This document shows positions 26,201 to 35,100 of a DNA stretch of 64,000 nt, piece by piece; the stretch's first letter is position 1, and every line of letters begins with the position of its first letter. The notes below the pieces were generated by a model. That model ran no database searches, was not told where the DNA came from, and saw only the letters and a program-made list of their open reading frames with translations. The position numbers and the translations under genes are program-made. Origin of the DNA: Anas platyrhynchos (lineage: Eukaryota > Chordata > Aves > Anseriformes > Anatidae); the NCBI RefSeq assembly GCF_047663525.1, contig NC_092621.1:10885001-10949000 (forward strand). The letters run 5' to 3'.

Positions 26201-26329
26201 CACGTAGACCTGCTGCCTCAGGAACCGCTCCCGCAGCCCCTGCAGCAGCGACGCCTCGTCCAGCTCCGCCAGCGCCGCCAGGTTCCCCACCGAGCCGGCC
26301 GGCTGCTGCGGCTCCCCGGGAGGCATCAT
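1982..26329 (-). CDS. Unconventional myosin with C-terminal SH2 domain, 28 coding exons (whole gene span)
   Basis: An actin-based ATPase motor whose tail ends in a phosphotyrosine-binding SH2 domain. The 28 exons, read on the minus strand with matching splice phases, total 3129 nt (1043 codons). Order: short N-terminus (1-42), motor (about 20-690), IQ motif (700-711), charged helix (712-746), proline-rich linker (748-788), acidic/basic linker (789-846), SH2 (about 847-938), Ser/Lys-rich tail (941-1043). The start at 26329 is chosen because it opens the frame of the first motor exon inside a CpG island; a second ATG follows immediately. The SH2 resembles that of the SH2D2A/HSH2D adaptor group. 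There is no N-terminal kinase (unlike class III) and no MyTH4, FERM or PH domain. Humans have no SH2-tailed myosin that I know of. The class number and symbol are uncertain, so none is given. The very last exon is not resolved. Confidence 0.9.
2624..6033 (-). CDS. SH2-myosin exons 24-27: proline-rich linker and SH2 domain
   Basis: Exons at 5909-6033, 5393-5592, 3276-3365 and 2624-2789 encode residues 747-940. Exon 24 is almost all a proline/arginine stretch ([27 protein letters not shown]), a plausible SH3 ligand. Exon 25 encodes the linker plus [12 protein letters not shown] and the SH2 start [14 protein letters not shown]. Exon 26 carries the phosphotyrosine pocket FLVRIS; Arg872 is the invariant beta-B arginine, so binding is expected to be intact. 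Exon 27 completes the fold with [20 protein letters not shown] and [10 protein letters not shown]. The block from WFRETQ through the SH2 resembles T-cell adaptors of the SH2D2A/HSH2D/SH2D7 type, including the preceding tryptophan-phenylalanine segment. This suggests an adaptor-like SH2 joined to a motor, inferred from remembered family features rather than a search. Confidence 0.93.
6581..11719 (-). CDS. SH2-myosin exons 16-23: loop 2, actin-binding region, converter, IQ motif
   Basis: Exons at 11691-11719 (or 11691-11724), 11353-11418, 10939-11058, 9948-10033, 9655-9702, 8208-8255, 7932-8023 and 6581-6712 encode residues about 540-747. Exon 16 (about TLMPHVKAK) and exon 17 form a short loop 2. 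Exon 18 has the actin-contact and SH1-region hallmark [11 protein letters not shown]. Exon 19 has [14 protein letters not shown]. Exons 20-22 give the converter ending [15 protein letters not shown]. The single IQ motif is [11 protein letters not shown] (700-710), split by an intron. It is followed by a strongly charged helix ([20 protein letters not shown]). One light chain, probably calmodulin or a relative, is expected on the lever. Exon 21 also has an open frame reading [10 protein letters not shown]; the splice phases require the other frame, [17 protein letters not shown]. Confidence 0.9.
12046..12120. repeat. AT/TA microsatellite
   Basis: Interrupted (TA)n tract, self-complementary throughout, in a myosin intron. 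Confidence 0.9.
12284..12392 (-). mobile_element. CR1 LINE 3' fragment
   Basis: The reverse complement reads as the CR1 3' end: TTGGACCAGATGACCTCCAG, then a CCCTGCCAACTTCAG-like tract and a degenerate ATTCTGNGATTNTATGATTC tail. It is about 110 bp, 5'-truncated and diverged. It lies about 90 bp from a second CR1 copy in the opposite orientation. Confidence 0.85.
12476..13384 (+). mobile_element. CR1 LINE 3' fragment split by a solo LTR
   Basis: The left part (12476-12556) has the CR1 segment ending GGCTCCCCAGGGCAGTGGTC. The right part (13246-13384) resumes with AGCACTGAGCCTGATGGAGT and ends CCATGATTCTATGA, the CR1 3' terminus. The two halves join cleanly once the LTR and one copy of its 5-bp duplication are removed. 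The CR1 is therefore older than the LTR insertion. It lies in the myosin intron between exons 15 and 16. Confidence 0.9.
12557..13240 (-). mobile_element. Solo LTR of an avian endogenous retrovirus, 684 bp, 5-bp target duplication
   Basis: On the plus strand it begins TGTGGTGGTTTTACC and ends CCCAGTACA, so it has TG...CA ends. It is flanked on both sides by GTCAC (12552-12556 and 13241-13245). The 5-bp duplication fits class II or ERVL-type integrases rather than gammaretroviruses (4 bp). I recognise the sequence as a common bird LTR but am not sure of the family name. By my recollection of that family its sense orientation is minus, the same as the myosin. No internal viral gene is present, which implies recombination between two LTRs. 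The A-rich tract at 12776-12790 and the promoter-like area near 12990 look degraded. Confidence 0.88.
14232..20095 (-). CDS. SH2-myosin exons 7-15: upper/lower 50-kDa motor region, switch II
   Basis: Exons at 19993-20095, 19674-19802, 18331-18439, 16977-17093, 16483-16583, 15962-16048, 15714-15779, 15289-15402 and 14232-14343 encode residues about 227-540. Exon 9 has TRGEQ; Glu328 sits 16 residues before DSIAK, the TEDS position, so the motor would not need heavy-chain phosphorylation there. Exon 10 gives the relay-proximal [13 protein letters not shown]. Exon 11 carries switch II, DIFGFE (383-388), and the conserved [16 protein letters not shown]. Exon 14 gives [10 protein letters not shown]. 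Exon 15 ends in a GC donor (ACAG|GCAAGT) rather than GT. All junction phases are consistent. The intron between exons 10 and 9 (17094-18330) shows only a 16-bp direct repeat (18127-18142, 18172-18187). Confidence 0.93.
20428..26329 (-). CDS. SH2-myosin exons 1-6: N-terminus, P-loop, switch I
   Basis: Exons at 26204-26329, 26060-26125, 25832-25962, 22848-22950, 21057-21159 and 20428-20578 encode residues 1-227. Exon 2 carries the class-wide stretch [14 protein letters not shown]. The P-loop GESGAGKT is at 109-116, split from its preceding serine by the intron between exons 3 and 4. Switch [11 protein letters not shown], is at 158-167. Exon 6 carries [11 protein letters not shown], typical of myosin heads. 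All catalytic nucleotide-contact motifs are intact, so an active ATPase is expected. The leader before the motor is only about 20 residues, and there is no kinase domain or long N-terminal extension. Introns have GT-AG ends; the third (22951-25831) is 2.9 kb and holds only a 20-nt A tract (23645-23664) and no other recognisable feature. Confidence 0.93.
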
Positions 26330-26560
26330 GCCGCTCCCCGCTCCCCGGAGCCGTCCCGGCTCGGCTCGTCCCTCCCCGCCGCTGCCACCGCTCCGCCCCG
26401 GGGCCGCCCTGTGAGGCGGGGCCGCCATTTGAACGCGGGGCGGCGGCCGCGGGGCTGGGGCAGGTAACGGGCGGCGGGGCCGCGTGAGGCGAGGGGGGGA
26501 CGGGGACGGGAGCCATGAGGGGACGGGGGCTCGCTGAGGGAATGGGGGCGCTGAGAGCCC
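25832..26560. promoter_or_regulatory. CpG island at the SH2-myosin 5' end, probable bidirectional promoter
   Basis: A dense CG-rich block covers myosin exons 1-3 and the sequence upstream. A YY1-type motif (AAATGGCGGC on the minus strand) is at 26421-26430, about 90 bp upstream of the myosin ATG. On the plus strand a consensus donor, CAG|GTAACG, lies at 26461-26466. It could end a non-coding first exon of ARHGEF39, whose first coding exon is preceded by an acceptor at 29154. The myosin promoter role is well supported by position; the divergent role is inferred. Confidence 0.65.
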
Positions 26561-29154
26561 CCGGGGGTGCTGTGGGGCGAGCTGTGGGACAAAAGTGGCC
26601 CCAAGCCCCTCGGGGTCTGTCAGCCAGCTGCAGCTCGGCTGTAGGATCGCCCCCGTCCTGGTGTCAAAATGGGGGCTTCGGCTCCAAACCGTGAGCAGAA
26701 GGAGAGTGGAGATAAGAGTAACCCGTGGTGTTTCACTGGGGTATGCGCAGGGCTGTGAGTCTGCAGAAAGTGAAGGTGTGGGGTGGAGAAACACAAGGTT
26801 TCTTCAAGGGGGTGCCTTCCCGCAGCCTCTTCCAGTCTTCCTGACTTGTCTTCTTGGTGAGCAGAAGGACGGAGGTGACCACAAGCAAGTCAAAACCCGT
26901 GAAAACAGGGAGCTGGAGGAGGGTGAGGAGCCCTTGGGTGCCCCAGAGGTGCCTGAGGGTGTGAAGCAACGCACCCTTGGGTGCCCTGAAGGTGTCCGAG
27001 ATGGATACTGCCTGGTGGTAGTGGGCAAAGGCTGGAGCATCTCACCCTGGTGCTGTCCTGGCCAGGCCAGGAAGAGGTCAGTAGCACAGTACTGCAGCTT
27101 CCCAGGCCCTCGAGGGACGGAGTCAGATACAAAGGGGCTCTCTAAGAGGTTCCAGAGGGGCTGCAGGCAGGCACGAGCTCACCCTAATCTACAGAAGGAG
27201 CCCAAATCGAGGGATCCTGTGAGCTGCATGAGGAATGCTCTGCTCTGTAGCTCGTGGGACTCGCAATTAGTCCTAACTGCAAGATGGCCTGCCAGGACTC
27301 CTCAACCTCTTTTAAAGGTTAAAAAACAAAACAAAACCAACAAAAAAAAAAACCCACAGGTTCCTAGCTGGTGGAGGTGCAGCAGTAAGAAAATGGGGTG
27401 TGTGGAGCACAAGCACCTGGGAACGTCACTGTCCTTGGAGACAGGTTGCAAAGACCTTGTGGCCCTTGGATTCAACCCACTAGGCTGCTGACATTTCAGA
27501 GAAATATGAAGAGTGGCTGGTGTGAGATAACAAAGGGAGATCTTTTTTTGTTTTTTGAGGATGTTATAAATAGTAAAGGTAGAAACGTCACTGAATGTTA
27601 GCAGCGCATCATGAAGTAGTTGATTCTATTAAAAAAAAAAACAACTATTCAATAGCTTCTATTCTGAGTTTGACGAGAAAGAAACAAGCTGATGTACTTA
27701 GATTGCTTGTATGTGAAGTAATTTATAGTCTACCCAGAGGTTCCAGACAACTCTCACCCAATAGATTTGAAAGAGACAGAATTTAATATATTAAAATAGA
27801 GAGATGGTCAAACGTGGTGTGGATTTGTTGTTCTGGTGTTTTGTTTTCTTTTTTCAGAAAGTTGGCTGCAAAAGGTAAAGAGTTCACAGTCGGGACTGCA
27901 ATTTACGCTAGCTAAAAATACTCTTTGAATGGTAGCATCTTAGCCTGCTTTTTTTGTGAGTACTTTGCAACAACACGCTAATGCTAAGCTGTAGCTTAGT
28001 GCTACTTCTCCAGCTATTAGCAGTGTCCGGTCTTGACAATGGCCTGGCCACAGCTAGGCTTGTGGTTGTTTGCTGAAAAAATGCGAGAATAAACCTCTGG
28101 AGAAATTCTTGCTACTAGAAAATATTGCGTGTCTCTCAGCTATCTGGACTTTTGTGGACATACTAAATGAGACTCCATACTGGTTTTGTGCAAAACTTTT
28201 GTTTTATTGATTCAGGTATCTGAAGTGTCACTGGAAGACTGTATTTGACAGATTCACTTCTCGCAGACAACTTACCTTTCTGTGCTAGTGCAGCTTGAAA
28301 GTGTGTGAGCCAGAACTCTTGTGAAGGTAGCTCAATACAGGGAGGCAAACTTCCCCAGAAACCACAGACTTCATGCTGTGGCAGGTGTGCAACAGGCTGC
28401 TCTGCCTTTTCATCAAAAGAAAGATCAAGATTTAAGCAATGCTCTGGTAGTGCATGCGTCTTTCTCTGAGAGAAGGTGATAAAAGAAGCTGTTTCTCTGT
28501 TTAATGTAGCTGTGATACTCTTGCAGAAGAGAAGAGCAGTAGTGAAGCCAGTTGTGGATGGTGTGATTCACAGCAGATGCTCATCTCCTAAACCACAAAC
28601 TGCTGTTGGAAAATAACAATGCAAGCCACTCACTTTTTGGGGGATCCTCCAGGGGAAAATGAACAAGAGTGCGCTTTCACTCTACGCCTTCCCTTTCCGT
28701 GCTTGCCCTCCATTTATCCTCCTCCCCCAACAAACATTTTAGGGCTGTTTTCTGCTCCTGTGCACAGTACGTCTTCCACCCACCAACTTCCGTGGGTTTA
28801 TTGAGAATTATATGTGAAGAGTTGGATGAAGCACAGGAAGCAGTGGCTTGTGGGTGAGGAAAGCTGGTGGGATTGTATGCTTGAGATTCACTTACAGATA
28901 CATTGTAATGTACTACTTATCTTGTGTTTGCAGTCTGGTCCGACTGTTTGCAGTCTGTTCCTCTGGTTGATGGAGGGCTGCTGTAGCACAAATAGGAATG
29001 CAGAAAGAAACTGTTTATGGCCATTACTGGTAACTGGCTTCCCTCCTTCCACAGTAAAGCACAGAGCTCAGAATCCTACCCCAAGGCCCAGGTTGCGTGT
29101 TTGCTGTGTGTCCATCTCTCTTGGCTCTCAGGAGTGGTTATCTTTCTGTTTGCC
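26561..29154. other. Spacer between the SH2-myosin promoter and ARHGEF39
   Basis: No recognisable exon. It contains an A-rich stretch (27317-27353) and, at 26595-27491, a long open frame without an ATG in its first two thirds (see rejected items). It probably forms the first intron of ARHGEF39. Confidence 0.5.
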
Positions 29155-29169
29155 AGCTCTGAGACCACC

Positions 29170-32100
29170 ATGAGTGGCTCACCCCTGCTACTTATGGCTG
29201 GAGCAGACGTTGTGGAAGAGCAGAGGGCTCGCTGGGAGAGAAAACGCAGCCGGACCGCCAAGGAGCTGCTGGAAACTGAGCACAAATACCTCAAGCAGCT
29301 GGATTTGGTGATTACAGTGAGTATCTGGGCCCCTCTGGTATATTGGTACCTTCAGGCAGCACATATTTATTTCTGGTGTTGTGGGGAAGGGTCACAGAGC
29401 AGGACTTTGATGCTTCTCTACAGCAAGCAGCCAGCTTTTCACATTTTCACATTGCGGAGGCTGAAAGGTGTTTTTTTTTTTTTTTTTCTTCTGTCTTTTA
29501 CTTCCTCTGCAACATCAGCTAGCTTGTGTTTTCTGTCCCCTTGGCTTTGGTCCTCACCCAGTCATAAGTTTTTAAGTTTTGATTGTACAGGGAACCTGGC
29601 TTAAGATGCTTACGATGTATGAAACATAGGAGCACAGTGGAGACAAAGATAGATTACGAACCAGGTTGTTAAAAACAGATGCATCTAGGAATAACGAAAC
29701 AGACTCACTCAGACAATGTAGTGCTGCTCCATGTGTTTACAGTTATAGTCAAAGTTAACAAGATGGCTTACATCTGGTGATAGGTATTTTAGGTGGGTGC
29801 CCATGATATCTGATATCTTTTGGAGCTCAAGTGTCTAGGCTGCAACTTCTTGCTTCTGCTGTGTGCTAAGAATGACCTTTGAGTGACCTGTGAATCATAG
29901 CTGTTTGAAATTCTCTCTCTTTCCTTCTTAGTTCTTCGTGACAATTTTAAAGGCCAAAGGGACGCTTAAACCTGCTGTAATGGAAACCATATTTGGACCC
30001 CTGGAATCCATATATTCGGCCAGCCAGTAAGTGAGCAGACTGATGCAATTACTCCCATAATGATATGGAGAGAACGACAAAGTAAGACTTCAGGGGATAA
30101 AGCTAACATCTTGTGAGACAGGCATTCACTTCTAACACTGCTAGCCTTGATGACACTTGCTGAAATACACAGGAAACTGCTGATCTGCATCCACTTATCT
30201 GGATACCCCATTGTTCTCTGCATAGTGGTTTAAGTGCAGTAAGACTACTGTATGGTATTTTTATGTATTGTTTTCTGTAGCTCACTCCGGTCACCAAGCA
30301 GATATTCTGAACAGAAGCCAGGTGTAAGGTAGAAACTGACAAATGAAGGTCAGCATAGGAGTGGACCAAATGGAGCTGGGAAAATTGTATCAATAACGTA
30401 CCCCTGCCTATCTATCTTTCCTCCTTGTGCGCAGGGTTCTGTCGCTTCACCTGGAGAGAGGAAATTTAGGACTGGGGTTAGAAAATTTCTGTCAGAAATT
30501 GGAGCTTTATGGCCACTATGCCGAGAACTTGGAACAGGCAAATAAAACCTTGAAGGTAAATATCTCCTTTACTCTTCCTGATTTCTCTTCTGTTTCTCAA
30601 TTCTTTGAAACAACTACATCCTTCCCTTTACTTAATTCTGTGTCTGGAGTGGTCAGTTGTCTTCCTTTTTCTGGGCTGCTGCTGTTCTCTCAGTCTTTTG
30701 GTCATAATAGAGAGTAGTGAGAACCTCTCTATATAGTGCTTCAAATTTTTGAAGCATGTTTTGTGTGTGAGTGTGTGTGCACGCACACTAAGCAGAGCTT
30801 TCTCAGAGAGTTCTGTTTAAACTCCCTCTCTTTCCTGACTGGCAAGCCTGGAGAGTTTGCAGTGGTAACACTATGGGACAGTGGTCTCTTTCTGGAGAGT
30901 TACCAGGTCTTCCAGTCTTTCCCACTACCACTAAGAGTATCATAATGGTGGGATTTCCTTTTTCATTCCCATTTTTTTTTTCCTACAGCAGATGAAATTC
31001 AGATGAAATTGTTTTCCTTCCCGCTTACCTTTCCACATATGGTCTATCTCCCAAGAAATTTCAGAAAGATGGATCTTTATTTCAAAGTCCTGAAAGCTGT
31101 ATCTGAAGTTTAAACCACCTGACTTGCGGTTCTTGTCAGTGCATGTTTATTTCTGTACTCTCAAAGCAATATGCCTTTTCTGCTGCACACAGGAGCAGCT
31201 GAGGAAAAATAAGTCATTTCGACGCTTTAAGAAGCTCCAAGAGACTCGACCTCAGTTTCAAGGAAAGAAGCTAGAGGATTTGCTTCCTTTGCCTCTGCAG
31301 AGATTGCAACAGTAAGCAAGCAATTCAAGGTGTTAGCATGAGAAGGGAAAAAGGCACATAACAGTATCTTGTTAATAGCATATATCTCCAAGCTGGAGCT
31401 TATAGATTGCAGTGAAACCGTCCTGAAGATGTGCTTGTGAAGTGGAATTGGTGTATGTGGATGGAAAATGATGCAGAGGGGTAGCTGTGTTCAGCTCTGG
31501 CTCTTAAGCTCTTAAGATCTTCAACTAGTTGTCAGGTAGAATTCAAGTGAAGGCTGTCTGGCATCTCAATACGTGACTGAAGTTGGGACCTAAACAAAAG
31601 CAGGCTGTCTAAAGCACTGCGGAAGTGCTGCTTTCAGCTAGAGAAGGTCTTGCTTTGCTTTTGTGCACATTGCTGATGTGGAGCATTGCGACTCTTCTTG
31701 TGGATGGTTGCTTTTAGAGAGAGATAAGATTAATGAAGTCAGGGGAACTCCCCCCCCCATGTATGGTTATTGGGTCTGACTGCATGCTTTCCTCATATTT
31801 GGTGCCTGTCACAGCTGTCTGAGCCTGGACAGATCCAGTCTGGATTACTGCATTCTGCTTGTGGTGTCCTTTGAAGAGGCATGCTGACTGCATGAGAAGA
31901 GTGCTGCATGCACTCAGTGGCTACCCTTTTTTGGGGAGGGTATGAGGGTGATACAGAGCCTGGGTAGTTTGCTGGGAACCTGGATGCTGCTGCTGTAAGT
32001 CAAGTAACTGCTCTCTAATCATGGTCTTATTTGTGCTAAAGCACGATTAGGAGATTGAGAGCCTTGCTTCTTTGAAAATAACTGGGGATGAGCATAGTGC

Positions 32101-35100
32101 AGTTTTTCAGATAGCTTTATACAATGTTTTTAATCAGCTTGGCAGATACAAATGTAAGCTCTCATTATTACTGTAATTCTTCGGATCATTCATTTGAATA
32201 CATAAAACAGCAGTATATTTGTTGCTGTCCAACTGTTTGGAAAAATGGTGGCTTTTTAACGGAACGTCTAATTTTTTCATTAATCAGCTCTTTCATATTG
32301 AAGTTTCATCAGAACTCTGTTACACATGCTGCGGGTCATAAGACTTCTGCCATTTTACACATCTGTTCCATGTGGTATTTCTTCTGTCATTTCAGACTGA
32401 AAATAGTTTTGCTTTATTGGGAGAAAGCATTTGCACAGATCTGATCCTTTCTGGTAAAGACTGGAGAGGAAAAAAGAAAAAAGGCGTTTCCCGGTAGTTA
32501 TTGAAATGCCTTTATTTTCTTGTGTGGGCAGAGAACATATGGTATGAATGCTTCTATTCACACACAAAAAAACACACAATAGTTCAAAGAGTTCAATTTG
32601 TCTTTTTATTGAAGACATTATGTGAATGTTAAAGACTTCTAGAGTCTCATGAACTTAAGTAATATGTGAGATTGTTCTTACCAGCTCCCCAGGAAACGCC
32701 AAAGGCTTGCAAATGTATAAAATATGTGGGATAATGTAATTGACAAATCTGAACATAAAATGAATGTGATCAAAGAAATCTTAACAAAAACTGCTTGGTT
32801 CCACTTAAAGGTGTGTACTCCATCTCCTGATGGAGTATTCATCATTTTGTCACTAACAGGGGATGCTGCTGTTCCTGGTGTGTCTTTGTGAAATGAAACT
32901 GCTCTTTCTCTCTTAGGTACAAGCATTTTCTGAGAGACCTGCTGGAGAACACCAGCCCAGACAGTGCTGAGTACCAGAAACTTACAAGTATGATTTTGTC
33001 TGTAAATGCTACTGCTTTAATTTCTCTGGTGAATGCTGGCATTTTGATCAGTGTTAGCTTCCTTGCTGGCATTTCAATTTGCATATTTTGTCTGTTTCTA
33101 CAGGAAGAAAAATCTTTATCTGGGTTTCTAGTGCATTACTATTTTCCTTTACAGTCTTGCTCAGAAGGTACCCCTGAGAATACACAGGGAATAGAAATGT
33201 AGAGTGACTGACTGGGAAACCTAGTGGGTTGGTCCTCTATTGCAATCTCCTGCTGAAATTATTGAATAAACTTGTTAACTGATACTTGTTTTAAAATATT
33301 TGCTTCCTCATTTAATCTATCTTTTCACAGCAAGTTGGATGAGCAGTAGTACATGCCCATTTGTGATAACCTGCTGTTGTTTCAGAGACTGTGAAATCTG
33401 CTTCTGAGGTATCTCAATGGGTCCAGGACATTGTTCGTAAGAGAGAGAATTCACTGCAGCTACTTCGTGTTCAGAAGCTCCTCAAAGGACGGAAGACCCA
33501 GCTGTTGACTGCAGGTGGGTCTTATAGACATCTCTGCTTTTCTTCTGCTCAGTTAAGTTAACTGGAGATAGGCTTGCCTTTATCTGGAGGTAGGCTTACC
33601 TTCATCTCAGTTCCTGAGGGATATATTGTTTTTGTTTTAATTTTGAGTTGCAAATTCCCTAGACTTCTGCTCACGCCTTATACATGAAAAGAAACATCTC
33701 TTACCAAAAGGGTTAAGCCGTGGCAGAAATCAGTATTTGTGCTGATAGTTGAGATATATAAAGTCACAGGCATTGGCATGTAAGATCATCTAATTGGATA
33801 ACAAGGTTTCTTTAGGATATCCCATGTGACTGGGCACTCCTCATGCCCGGAGCATCCTCAGCCTCATGACTTCAACAAGGCCAAGTGCAAGATCCTGCAC
33901 TTGGGTCTGGAAAGAGAATGCATTGAGAGCAGATCCAAGGAAAAGGACTCAGGGGTGTTGGTTGATGAGAAGCTGGACATAAGCTGTCAATGTGTGCCTG
34001 CAGCCCAGCAAGCCAGCCATGTCCTGGGCTGTGCCAACACAGCAGGGCAGGGAGGGGATTGTCCCCCTCTGCTCTGCTCTCATGAGACCCCACCTGGAAC
34101 CCTGTACCCAGTTCTGGGGCCCCCAGCACAAGAAGAACACGGAGCTGTTAGAGCAGATCCAGAGGCCAGGATCTGCTGTGGGGACAGGCTGAGGGAGCTG
34201 GGGGTGTTCAGCCTGGAGGAGAGAAGGCTCTTGGGAGACCTTACAGCAGCCTGCCAGTGCCTAAAGGGGGCTACAGGGCAGCTGGGGAGGGACTACTTGT
34301 CAGGGGTTGGTGTGATAGAACAAGGGGGGATGGCTTTAAATTAAAAGAGAGTAGGTCTAGATTAGATGTTAGGAGGAAATTCTTTACTCAGAGGGCAGTG
34401 AGACACTGGAACAGGCTGCCCACAGAAGCTGTGGCTGCCCCGTCCCTGACAATGCTCAAGGCCAGGCTGCATGGGGCTTTGGGTAACCTGGACTGGTGGT
34501 AGGTGCTCCAAGCTACATATGGAACATTATGAGAAATATGACTGGTCTGAACAATTATGAAATGGCCACTTCAGGCTTCACCCATGCCTGCACACCCTCA
34601 ATAAATGCTGCTGTTGCAAAGGTCATCTAGAAACAATGCGGCACTTGGAGCACTGAAGTCATGGCGTGTAAAGGTTTCTAAGATGTGCCTCCAGGTATCT
34701 GTGAATTCGGTTGTACTTTTTACTTTCTACAGGTGGATTTGGGGATGAAAGTAGAAAAAAAGCCTATTTATCATGGATTATTATTCTTCAAGATGCTAAG
34801 TCAATGCACAGATTGATTTACAATTCTGTTTCCTGTTCTGCTTAGAATCCTTTTGGTGATGCTAGCTGAAAGAGAGCTAACACAGATGTGCTCTGCTTAT
34901 ACTAAGCACTGTGCGTGTGTCGGGGTGCCTGGACACATTAGGACAGTGTATAAGTAAAAACATAACTCAGTTACCTTGAGTAACAGAATTAATAAGATCA
35001 GCCCAAGGGAAAAACAAATGTATAAACCAGTATAGTTAAACCAGAGAGGGACATTGTTAGAAAGATTAAGATCTACTTTTTTTGTCTCCATATATTCTGA

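Noticed and set aside
25665-26794. Long GC-rich frames (up to 286 codons) on both strands over the myosin 5' end
   Set aside because: They run through splice junctions of exons 1-3 and arise from CpG-island composition; only the spliced parts are coding.
26595-27491. A 298-codon open frame on the plus strand beside the CpG island
   Set aside because: It begins at a GTG, has no ATG in its first two thirds, contains an A-rich low-complexity stretch (about codons 241-255) and shows no domain. GC-rich sequence lowers stop frequency here.
33826-34344. 172-codon open frame in ARHGEF39 intron 6
   Set aside because: It is a remnant of the CR1 LINE and not a host gene.
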